Shown piece by piece: positions 1-5,421 of a stretch of 5,421 nt of DNA (the stretch's first letter is position 1; every line of letters begins with the position of its first letter). This DNA is from Rhodospirillales bacterium (GTDB lineage: Bacteria; Pseudomonadota; Alphaproteobacteria; UBA8366; JADFVY01). The stretch spans positions 1 to 5,421 of the forward strand of contig JAHELM010000208.1 of assembly GCA_024644185.1 (NCBI GenBank), read 5' to 3'. The notes under the pieces were generated by a model. The model was not told the DNA's origin, did no database searches, and was given only the letters and a program-made list of their open reading frames with translations. The translations under genes and the position numbers were made by a program.

Positions 1-570
1 GAAGAATCCGGGCGCGATGGCGTTGCAGGCGATGCCGTACGGCGACCAGGCCTCGGCCATGGCGCGGGTCAACTGCGCCACACCGCCCTTCGACGCGCCG
101 TAGGCGATGCCGTTGGCAAAGGCGCGAACCGATTGCAGCGAGGCCAGGTTGACGATCCGCCCCCAGCGCCGCGCCGCCATCCCGGCGACCAGCGCGCGCG
201 ACAGGAAGAACGGCGCCGTCAGATTGACGGTAAGGGTGCGATGCCAGCTTTCCGGCGTCACCGCGTCGGGCGGCTCGCGGAAATTGACACCGGCGGCGTT
301 GACCACGATATCGGGCGGGCCGAACGGCGCCCCGGCGTCGCGCGCCACATCCGCCAGACCGGCGATATCCTCCAGGTCGGCCGGCAGGACCGCCGCCCGA
401 CCGCCGGCCCGTTCGATCTCGGCCCGCGCCTCCTCCAGCCTGTCGGCCCGGCGCGCGACCAGCACCACCGACGCCCCGGCGGCGGCCAGCGCCACGCCGA
501 TCCGCCGGCCGATACCCGACCCGCCGCCGGTGACCAGCGCGATACGGCCCGACAGGTCGAAACCGGACAT
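1..570 (-). CDS. SDR-family NAD(P)-dependent oxidoreductase (C-terminus cut off by window edge)
   Basis: Classical short-chain dehydrogenase/reductase, expected to be cytoplasmic and to interconvert an alcohol and a ketone with NAD(P). The first 190 residues are visible, of about 250 usual for the family; the C-terminus lies left of position 1. Seen: cofactor motif TGGGSGIG at residues 14-21, an Asp at 65 in the adenine-binding ADL stretch, NAAG at 91-94, conserved Asn116, catalytic Ser144, YxxxK as Tyr157 and Lys161, and the PG motif at 187-188. The catalytic tetrad is complete, so it looks active. The basic pair Arg40-Arg41 after the second beta strand hints at NADP use, but this is weak. 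The ATG at 570 overlaps the upstream gene's stop as TGATG, with only a weak Shine-Dalgarno, which suggests translational coupling. Context implies it acts on the same imported substrate, or its product, as the HisD-like enzyme. The exact substrate cannot be read from sequence. Confidence 0.95.
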   Translation of the reverse strand, partial: MSGFDLSGRIALVTGGGSGIGRRIGVALAAAGASVVLVARRADRLEEARAEIERAGGRAAVLPADLEDIAGLADVARDAGAPFGPPDIVVNAAGVNFREPPDAVTPESWHRTLTVNLTAPFFLSRALVAGMAARRWGRIVNLASLQSVRAFANGIAYGASKGGVAQLTRAMAEAWSPYGIACNAIAPGFF

Positions 571-1874
571 CACACCGCCCGCGTGTCGAAGGACGTATCC
601 GGGAAATATTTGCGCAATCGGTCGTCGCCGGTGCGGGCATGCGCCTCCATCCCCTCCAGCCGGGAAATCCGGGCGGTCACGGCGGCGACGTCGCGATTGG
701 CCTCGCGGGTCATGCGCTGCCAGGTCACGGTCTTGATGAACTTGCCGACGGACAGCCCGCCGGTATAGCGGGCGGCACCCTTGGTCGGCAGGATATGGTT
801 GGTGCCGCTGCACTTGTCGCCGAAGGCCACCGTGGTCTCCTCGCCGAGGAACAGCGAGCCGTAATTTCCGAGGCTGGCGAGCCACCAGTCGGGATCGGCA
901 GCCTGCACCTCCAGATGCTCGGCGGCATAGCGATCGGATTCCGCCACCGCCTCCTCGCGGGTATCGCACAGCACGACCTCGCCGTAATCGGCCCAGGCGG
1001 CGGTGGCGGCGGCCCGCTGGATTTCCGGCAGGGCGGCGATATAGCCGGGCATCCGGGCGATCACCGCCTCGGCGAGGCCGCGGTCCAGTGAAATCAGCCA
1101 GGCCGGCGAATCCGGCCCGTGCTCGGCCTGGCCGACCAGGTCGGCGGCGACGATGTCGGGATCGGCGCTGGCGTCGGCGATCACCGCGATCTCGGTCGGG
1201 CCGGCGAACAGGTCGATGCCGACGCGACCGAACAGCAGGCGCTTGGCCTCGGCGACGAAGCGGTTGCCGGGTCCCACCAGGATATCCGCCGGATGCCCGG
1301 TGAACAGGCCGAACGCCATTGCCGCGATGCCCTGCACGCCGCCCAGCGCCAGGATCGTATCGGCCCCGCACAGATCCGCCGTGTAGAGAATCGCCGGGTT
1401 GACGCCCTTGCCGGCCTGGCCGACGGAACAGGCCACCACATGGCCGACCCCGGCCACCCTGGCGGTGGTGACGCTCATGATCGCCGAGGCGACATGGGCA
1501 TAGCGCCCGCCCGGAATGTAGCATCCAGCCGTGCCCACTGGAATCAGGCGCTGGCCGGCAAACAGGCCGGGCGACAGCTCGGTTTCGAATTCCGTCAAGC
1601 TGGCGCGCTGCGCCTCGGCGAAGCGGCGGACGCGGTCATGGGCGAAGCGGATGTCGTCCTTCAACCGTTGCGGCACCTGGCTGGCGGCCGCTTCGATCGC
1701 CGCCCGGCCGACCACGATATCGCCGGTCCAGCCGTCCAACTCCCTTGCATAGTGGCGCGCGCGGCCTTCGCCGCCGGCCTCGATATCCGCCAGCATTTCG
1801 GCGACGACGCGGCGCGTATCGGCCTCTCCGGTGGCGGCGGTGCGGGATGCCTTCTTCAGATATTCGACAGCCAT
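570..1874 (-). CDS. Histidinol dehydrogenase (HisD) family enzyme, probably a catabolic HpsN-like paralogue
   Basis: Zinc-dependent NAD enzyme of 434 residues, the normal HisD length. Family members oxidise a primary alcohol through the aldehyde to a carboxylate in two NAD-linked steps. Seen: GPGN at 201-204, GPTEI at 225-229, predicted zinc ligands Gln249 and His252 (GQAEHGPDS), Asp353 and His412, and the catalytic Glu319-His320 pair (AAEHLEVQ). All match E. coli HisD positions Gln259, His262, Asp360, His419, Glu326 and His327. Residue 354 is Lys where E. coli HisD has Tyr361, within the GDKCSGTNH stretch. The ATG at 1874 follows an AGGA Shine-Dalgarno by 9 nt and lies 24 nt after dctM. A TRAP transporter, an SDR and no other his gene argue against histidine biosynthesis. 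The closest functional model I know is HpsN, (R)-2,3-dihydroxypropane-1-sulfonate 3-dehydrogenase, giving sulfolactate; the assignment rests on recalled family resemblance and context. Automatic pipelines would probably label it hisD. Family certain, substrate inferred. Confidence 0.93.
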   Translation of the reverse strand: MAVEYLKKASRTAATGEADTRRVVAEMLADIEAGGEGRARHYARELDGWTGDIVVGRAAIEAAASQVPQRLKDDIRFAHDRVRRFAEAQRASLTEFETELSPGLFAGQRLIPVGTAGCYIPGGRYAHVASAIMSVTTARVAGVGHVVACSVGQAGKGVNPAILYTADLCGADTILALGGVQGIAAMAFGLFTGHPADILVGPGNRFVAEAKRLLFGRVGIDLFAGPTEIAVIADASADPDIVAADLVGQAEHGPDSPAWLISLDRGLAEAVIARMPGYIAALPEIQRAAATAAWADYGEVVLCDTREEAVAESDRYAAEHLEVQAADPDWWLASLGNYGSLFLGEETTVAFGDKCSGTNHILPTKGAARYTGGLSVGKFIKTVTWQRMTREANRDVAAVTARISRLEGMEAHARTGDDRLRKYFPDTSFDTRAV

Positions 1875-1898
1875 GATTTCGTATCCTGCATTGTCCGG

Positions 1899-3224
1899 TT
1901 AGCGGAGATTTTCCGGAAGCGCCCACAGCGACAGTTCCGGAATGAAGCCCAGCATGAGAACGACCGCCAGCATCGCCAGCACATACGGTACCGCCCGTCT
2001 GGCGATGAGCAGTACCGACTGGCCGGTCAGTCCCGAGAGCACGAAAAGGTTCAGCCCCAGCGGCGGCGTGATGAAACCGACGCCCAGCGACGTCACCATG
2101 AAGATGCAGAACTGGATCTCGTTCATGCCGATCTGCTGCGCCAGCGGCAGCATGATCGGCGCCAGGATGACGATGTTGGGCGTCGTCTCCATGACACAGC
2201 CGGCGGCGATGAACACGCCCAGCATCATCAGGACGATCAGCGTCGGATCGTCGGTCAGGGCGGTGATGCCCTGCACGAAGGTCTGCGGCACCTCGAGCGC
2301 CGAAAGCACCTGGGCCAGCGGCAGGGCGAAGGCGATGATCGGCACGATGACCCCGTTCACCTTGGCCGAGCTTTCCAGCATCTTCGGGAAATCGGCCAGA
2401 GTCAGCGTGCCCTGCAGCATGCCGATGGTGATCGAGGTGACGACGGCCACGGCTGCCGCCTCGGTCGGCGTGAAGATGCCGGAATAGATGCCGCCCAGGA
2501 TGATGAACGGAATCATCAGCGCGTATTTTCCGACCCATACGGCCTCGATCCAGCGGCGGAACGAGAATCGCTGGCTGCTGTGCTCGTAGCCCCGGTAACG
2601 GTTGATGACGACATTGGTGAGCATGATCGAGACCATGATCATGATCCCGGGCAAGGCCGCCGCCAGGAACAGCGTGGAGGCGGAAATCCCCAGCACCAGG
2701 CCGATGATGATATAGGCGATCGACGGCGGGATCAGGATGCCGGTACAGGCGCCCGACGCCACCAGCGCGCAGGCATAGGGCAAGGGATAGCCGTTCTTGA
2801 CCAGGCGATCCACCGTCATCCGCCCGACCGCGGCGGCGCCGGCGGCATCGGAACCGGAGATGCAGGCGAAAAAACCGCAGCCGAGGACCGTGGACGTGCC
2901 GAATCCGGAACGCAGGCTGCCCATCGTCGCCTCGGCCACATCCAGCAGCTTGTTCGACAGCCCCGATCGCACCAGCACGTCGCCGGTCAGGATGAACAGC
3001 GGGATGGCGATCAGCGCAAAGGCATCGATGCCGGAAAACAGCGCCTCGCCGAACAGGGTCAGCGGCAACACGCCGGTCGCCAGCAGCAGGCCGATCGCGG
3101 CGAAGCCCAGTGCCACCCACACCGGCACCGCCATGGCGAACAGCACCACCATCAGCAACAGCGGCAGGCCGATATCCCAGCCGAGATCGGTGGACGCCTC
3201 GGGAATTCCGTAAAGCTGATACAT
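1899..3224 (-). CDS. dctM: TRAP transporter large permease subunit (DctM family)
   Basis: Ion-coupled transport channel of a tripartite ATP-independent periplasmic (TRAP) transporter, located in the inner membrane. At 441 residues it has the standard DctM length and is hydrophobic throughout, with about a dozen membrane segments. Family signatures seen: IPLFILTGDVLVRSG near residues 74-88, GACTGILIPPSIAYIIIG around 158-175, GGIYSGIFTPTEAAAVAV around 244-261, and GFITPPLGLNLFVLSGL near 383-399. No frameshift or gap is visible. The ATG at 3224 lies 12 nt after the dctQ stop and its Shine-Dalgarno (GGGC-type) is weak, so translation is probably coupled to dctQ, as often seen for separate Q and M genes. 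It would pair with DctQ and receive ligand from DctP, making one complete transporter. Solute specificity comes from DctP and cannot be read from this subunit. Confidence 0.97.
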   Translation of the reverse strand: MYQLYGIPEASTDLGWDIGLPLLLMVVLFAMAVPVWVALGFAAIGLLLATGVLPLTLFGEALFSGIDAFALIAIPLFILTGDVLVRSGLSNKLLDVAEATMGSLRSGFGTSTVLGCGFFACISGSDAAGAAAVGRMTVDRLVKNGYPLPYACALVASGACTGILIPPSIAYIIIGLVLGISASTLFLAAALPGIMIMVSIMLTNVVINRYRGYEHSSQRFSFRRWIEAVWVGKYALMIPFIILGGIYSGIFTPTEAAAVAVVTSITIGMLQGTLTLADFPKMLESSAKVNGVIVPIIAFALPLAQVLSALEVPQTFVQGITALTDDPTLIVLMMLGVFIAAGCVMETTPNIVILAPIMLPLAQQIGMNEIQFCIFMVTSLGVGFITPPLGLNLFVLSGLTGQSVLLIARRAVPYVLAMLAVVLMLGFIPELSLWALPENLR

Positions 3225-3236
3225 CGCCCGGCCCGC

Positions 3237-3752
3237 TCAGTCGAACAGGCGCCGGCCCTGGTAGGGCGGGCGGCCGGCCTTCAGGTCGTCGACATCGCGA
3301 ATCATCGACTGGACGAGGCGTATCATCACCAGCGTGAAGCCGATCGGAACGGCCATCAGAAACCAGACGCGGATGATGCGCAGCCCGTCGGTGACGTTGT
3401 GAAACTTCAGCGACACCAGCACCGGATCCATCGACCACCAGATGGCGAAGCAGGCCAGCACCGCGGTCAACGCGTCGGCGACCAGATAGACGACCGCGAC
3501 GCCGCGCGGCGGCAGGTAATGCAACAAGACGTCGATGCGGATATGCGCGCGTTCCTTCACCGCCGTCGCCGCGCCGATCCAGACCAGGTAGATGAAGGCG
3601 AACCGGGCGGTTTCCTCGCCCCAGACCGACGAATACTGGAGCACGAACCGGCGCACTACCTCGACGAAGATGACGACGACGATAAACGTATAGAGGACCA
3701 GGAGCAGCCAGCGTTCTCCATCCTGATCGATCCTGCGGAGCAGTCCGGACAT
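3237..3752 (-). CDS. dctQ: TRAP transporter small permease subunit (DctQ family)
   Basis: Small membrane subunit that partners DctM in the TRAP transporter. It has 171 residues with four predicted helices at roughly 15-37, 48-66, 85-107 and 128-150. The family pattern is visible: a basic stretch after helix 1 (EVVRRFVLQ, 31-39), then WGEETARFAFIYLVWIGAA (44-62), followed by a KERAHIRID segment (66-74). I chose the ATG at 3752 because GAGG precedes it by 7 nt. The in-frame GTG at 3767, five codons earlier, would put that Shine-Dalgarno inside the coding sequence. The gene follows dctP after an 86-nt gap holding a hairpin and is 12 nt from dctM. The C-terminal tail (about 152-171) is polar and probably cytoplasmic. 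Primary sequence is poorly conserved in this family, so the call rests on topology, the WGEE/RRF features and position. Confidence 0.96.
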   Translation of the reverse strand: MSGLLRRIDQDGERWLLLVLYTFIVVVIFVEVVRRFVLQYSSVWGEETARFAFIYLVWIGAATAVKERAHIRIDVLLHYLPPRGVAVVYLVADALTAVLACFAIWWSMDPVLVSLKFHNVTDGLRIIRVWFLMAVPIGFTLVMIRLVQSMIRDVDDLKAGRPPYQGRRLFD

Positions 3753-3795
3753 TTCCTCACCTCGCACGTCCCGGCGCCAAGCCGCGGGTCAGGGG

Positions 3796-3832
3796 AAAAA
3801 TGGCCGGGGCGGCCACGTCGCGCCGCCCCGGC
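3796..3832 (-). terminator. Intercistronic hairpin with T run between dctP and dctQ (partial terminator or mRNA stabiliser)
   Basis: On the minus strand, a perfect 11-bp inverted repeat (GCCGGGGCGGC and its complement, arms 3822-3832 and 3803-3813) encloses an 8-nt loop. CA and then five T residues follow at 3800-3796. It begins 6 nt after the dctP stop. This has the form of a rho-independent terminator with a short T run. Because permease and enzyme genes continue on the same strand with good spacing, partial termination or 3'-end protection of a dctP-only transcript fits better than a full stop. Either would raise the binding protein over the membrane subunits, a common arrangement for periplasmic-binding-protein operons. 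Structure seen; function inferred. Confidence 0.7.
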
Positions 3833-3838
3833 ACGGGA

Positions 3839-5011
3839 TCACACGTCGTGGACGTAGTGGCGGCCTTGCGTGTTGGCGGCCTCGTACAGCTTGTCGAAGG
3901 TGGCGATGGAGCCGCCGAGCTGGACCTTCCACTCGTCCCATTCCTTGCGTTGCTGTCCGGCCGCCTCGACCCATTGCGCAAGCTCGTCCTTGGTCGGGAC
4001 ATAGAACTTGACGCCCGAAGCTGCCATTTCGGCCATGGCATAGGCCCGCGACGCGGGGACTTGCGCGAGGTTCTGCTGGAAGGTGATCTCACCGGCGAAT
4101 TCGATCGCCTCCTGCACGTCCTTGGGCAGGCTCTCGAACCAGGCGAGATTGCAGGAATAGACCTGGCTGTCCGGCACCGACCGGTTGAACGTCACCCAGG
4201 ACAGGATATCCTTGAAACCGAAGGCGAAAAGCGCCTCGACCGACGGGTCGAGCGCATCGGCGACGCCCTGCTTGATGGCCGACGGAGTCTCGCCCCAGGC
4301 CACCGGGGTCGGATTGGCGCCGAGCAGCCGGTAGAACTGCTGCAGGATCTTCGACCCGGGCACGCGAAATTTCACGCCCTGCAAATCCTTCGGCGTCCGG
4401 AACGGTTCGTCGCCCAGGCCCTTGCGCTTGGCAGCCGTCCGCGGATCGATGCAGAAATAGAACAGCGGCTTGAAACCCTTTTCGCGCACCCGCGCATTGA
4501 CCTCCGCATCCCAGGCCTTCGAGGTCACGAGATTGACGAAGCGCTGGTTTTCGCCACACCAGTACGGCAGGTTGATCAGGTCGACCGCCGGCGCGAAGGG
4601 CGAGAAATTGGACAGCGAGAACTGACCGGCCTCGACGGTGCCCGCCTGGACCTTTTCCACCAGCTTGGTGCCGACACCCAGCGACCCGCCCGGCGCCAGC
4701 TTCACATAGACCTTGCGGTTGGTCGTGTTCTGGATGTTTTCCTTCACGTTCAACTGCATCATCGGATAGGACCGGGTGGTTCCGATGACGTATTCGGTGG
4801 CGACCGTCATGGTGTATTTGGCGGCGGCCTGGCGTTCCTTTTCCTCCTCGGCGGTTTGCGCCGCTGCCTGACGGCTGCCAAGCGTTCCCGCACCGGCGGC
4901 GACCACCGCCGCGGTAAAGCCGAACTTGGCCGTCAATTCCATGAAATTGCGTCGTTCCTCGGATTTCGGCGTGTCGGAACCGCGGCCTTCGGCATGCTTG
5001 CGTTCGGTCAT
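3839..5011 (-). CDS. dctP: TRAP transporter substrate-binding protein (DctP family) with Tat-type signal
   Basis: Periplasmic receptor that captures the solute and delivers it to DctQM; 390 residues. The N-terminus is long and polar, then has twin arginines in ERRNFME (19-25), a mild hydrophobic stretch (about 30-45) and AAA before Gln52 as a likely cleavage site, which together resemble a Tat signal. The mature part shows DctP features: APGGSLG at 106-112, a KFRVPGSKI segment at 214-222 with Arg216 aligned to the family's conserved carboxylate-binding Arg, GANPTPVAWGE at 231-241, and SAIKQGVADALDPS at 244-257 matching the usual TALQxGxxDG region. The ATG at 5011 is chosen because GGGAGGAG ends 8 nt upstream. 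An in-frame ATG at 5080 would add 23 residues and overlap the preceding gene. It follows the small membrane protein by 31 nt. An anionic ligand is expected from Arg216; sulfonate is possible given the HpsN-like neighbour, but unproven. Confidence 0.96.
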   Translation of the reverse strand: MTERKHAEGRGSDTPKSEERRNFMELTAKFGFTAAVVAAGAGTLGSRQAAAQTAEEEKERQAAAKYTMTVATEYVIGTTRSYPMMQLNVKENIQNTTNRKVYVKLAPGGSLGVGTKLVEKVQAGTVEAGQFSLSNFSPFAPAVDLINLPYWCGENQRFVNLVTSKAWDAEVNARVREKGFKPLFYFCIDPRTAAKRKGLGDEPFRTPKDLQGVKFRVPGSKILQQFYRLLGANPTPVAWGETPSAIKQGVADALDPSVEALFAFGFKDILSWVTFNRSVPDSQVYSCNLAWFESLPKDVQEAIEFAGEITFQQNLAQVPASRAYAMAEMAASGVKFYVPTKDELAQWVEAAGQQRKEWDEWKVQLGGSIATFDKLYEAANTQGRHYVHDV

Positions 5012-5042
5012 GTTACGTCTCCTCCCTGGTATGATTTTCCGC

Positions 5043-5303
5043 TCATGATCGTGGCCCGCTCCCGGGCCCTTCCCGCTCACGCGTCAAGGCCGCCAGGGTC
5101 AGAAACCCGACGGCCACCAGCAAGAGCAGAAATTCGGCGACATCGCCCAGCAGGAACGGCAGGGTCCACCCGAACTGGACCGCGACCTTGCCAAACAGAA
5201 CATTCAGTCCGAACAGGCCGAACAGGCCGGAAAACACAGCGAGCCACCGGCTGCTGTCCGGCCACCCGGATGCGGGTTTGCCCCTCGATCCTGGCCTTGT
5301 CAT
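5043..5303 (-). CDS. Small two-helix membrane protein, first gene of the operon, unknown function
   Basis: Predicted 86-residue protein that I do not recognise. A basic, polar N-terminus (1-19) precedes two hydrophobic segments at about 20-38 and 49-73, with a short loop and a charged tail (TREREGPGSGPRS). By the positive-inside rule both ends would be cytoplasmic, giving a helical hairpin. Helix 1 has glycines spaced every three residues (26, 29, 32), partly from a tandem 9-bp repeat encoding GLF twice; such spacing can support helix packing. The ATG at 5303 follows AAGG by 6 nt, and dctP starts 31 nt after the stop, so it is probably the first translated gene of the TRAP operon. It could be an accessory or assembly partner of the transporter, but it is too short to be a second DctQ. 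No function is assigned. Confidence 0.78.
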   Translation of the reverse strand: MTRPGSRGKPASGWPDSSRWLAVFSGLFGLFGLNVLFGKVAVQFGWTLPFLLGDVAEFLLLLVAVGFLTLAALTREREGPGSGPRS

Positions 5304-5351
5304 CCTGTCCCTTCCCGTCCGTTACCGCGGCTCCCGGCTTCGGGCAGTCAA

Positions 5352-5365
5352 TGAAAGCGCTTTCA
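5352..5365. promoter_or_regulatory. LacI/GalR-family operator palindrome
   Basis: TGAAAGCGCTTTCA is a perfect 14-bp palindrome with a central CG. It matches the general LacI/GalR operator pattern (TGnAAnCGnTTnCA) at every fixed position. It lies just downstream of the candidate -10 box, covering about +4 to +17 of the predicted transcript, a classic repressing position. The regulator gene is not in the window. A LacI-type repressor that releases on substrate or intermediate binding would make the operon inducible; HpsR of the Cupriavidus DHPS cluster belongs to that family. Site seen, role inferred. Confidence 0.8.
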
Positions 5366-5375
5366 CGCTGACGAA

Positions 5376-5405
5376 ATAAAACGTCGAAACGCCGTCCCTT
5401 GTCAA
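5376..5405 (-). promoter_or_regulatory. Candidate sigma70 promoter of the TRAP/dehydrogenase operon
   Basis: On the minus strand a perfect TTGACA -35 box (5405-5400) is followed after 18 nt by TTTTAT (5381-5376), 4 of 6 bases of the TATAAT consensus. Transcription would begin near 5369, leaving a leader of about 66 nt before the first start codon. The surrounding bases are A/T-rich compared with the rest of the window. The operator palindrome directly downstream supports this being the operon promoter. Confidence 0.65.
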
Positions 5406-5421
5406 CCCGGTTTGGGCATGC

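Noticed and set aside
570..1874. Biosynthetic hisD of a histidine operon
   Set aside because: No other his gene is present; the neighbours are a complete TRAP transporter and an SDR, and Lys354 differs from the Tyr of E. coli HisD. It remains possible only if the genome has no other hisD.
1636..3438. Minus-strand open frame of 600 codons spanning dctQ, dctM and the enzyme gene
   Set aside because: It lies out of frame with three well-supported genes on the same strand and is dominated by Arg, Gly and Ala, so it is a shadow frame and not a fusion protein.
3750..3767. GTG at 3767 as the dctQ start
   Set aside because: The GAGG ribosome binding site lies between this GTG and the ATG at 3752, so the ATG is the better start.
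1119..3857. Very long plus-strand open frame (912 codons)
   Set aside because: It runs antisense across the HisD-like gene, dctM and dctQ. Its translation is a low-complexity mix rich in Arg, Gln, His, Asp and Gly with no recognisable domain, typical of the shadow frame of GC-rich genes.
5009..5080. Upstream ATG at 5080 as the dctP start
   Set aside because: It would overlap the preceding gene and put extra charged residues before an already long signal region; the ATG at 5011 has a strong GGGAGGAG Shine-Dalgarno at good distance.
5206..5231. Tandem 9-bp repeat (ccgaacagg twice) as a regulatory repeat
   Set aside because: It is only two copies, in frame inside the small membrane protein, and encodes GLF twice in helix 1; a coding explanation is enough.
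3800..5371. Plus-strand open frame of 523 codons opposite dctP and the small membrane protein
   Set aside because: It is antisense to a clearly recognised DctP and crosses the promoter/operator; composition is Arg/Gly/Asp-rich shadow sequence without motifs.

Overview
The window is GC-rich and carries one apparent operon, entirely on the minus strand and read from right to left. Codon use, gene content and style suggest an alphaproteobacterium, perhaps Rhodospirillales-like. This is an impression from gene type and composition, not a phylogenetic result.

Layout in transcription order. At the right edge (about 5352-5405) is a candidate sigma70 promoter with a perfect TTGACA -35 box. A perfect 14-bp palindrome of the LacI/GalR operator type sits where the transcript should start. 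Next come a small two-helix membrane protein (5303-5043), a Tat-type TRAP substrate-binding protein DctP (5011-3839), an 11-bp hairpin followed by a T run, the small TRAP permease DctQ (3752-3237), the large TRAP permease DctM (3224-1899), a histidinol-dehydrogenase-family enzyme (1874-570) and a short-chain dehydrogenase (570 to beyond position 1). Gaps between genes are short or overlapping: 31, 86, 12, 24 and -1 nt. The two junctions holding the hairpin and the TGATG overlap are informative about expression.

How the genes fit together. The TRAP transporter would bring in a small, probably anionic organic solute driven by an ion gradient, and the two NAD(P)-dependent dehydrogenases would oxidise it. 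The HisD-family protein keeps all zinc and catalytic residues. However, it sits in a transport/catabolism operon with no other his gene and carries Lys where E. coli HisD has Tyr361. That points to the catabolic HisD branch typified by HpsN, (R)-2,3-dihydroxypropane-1-sulfonate (DHPS) 3-dehydrogenase. HpsN genes are known beside TRAP genes (hpsKLM) and, in Cupriavidus, under a LacI-type regulator (HpsR). The DHPS or DHPS-like substrate is therefore a reasoned hypothesis. No desulfonating enzyme or regulator gene is visible in the window.

Nothing here clearly represents a wholly new system. The most useful second looks are the substrate of the HisD paralogue, the operator, the small leader membrane protein and the intercistronic hairpin. 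No RNA genes, insertion sequences, CRISPR arrays or gene-free stretches above 300 bases were seen.
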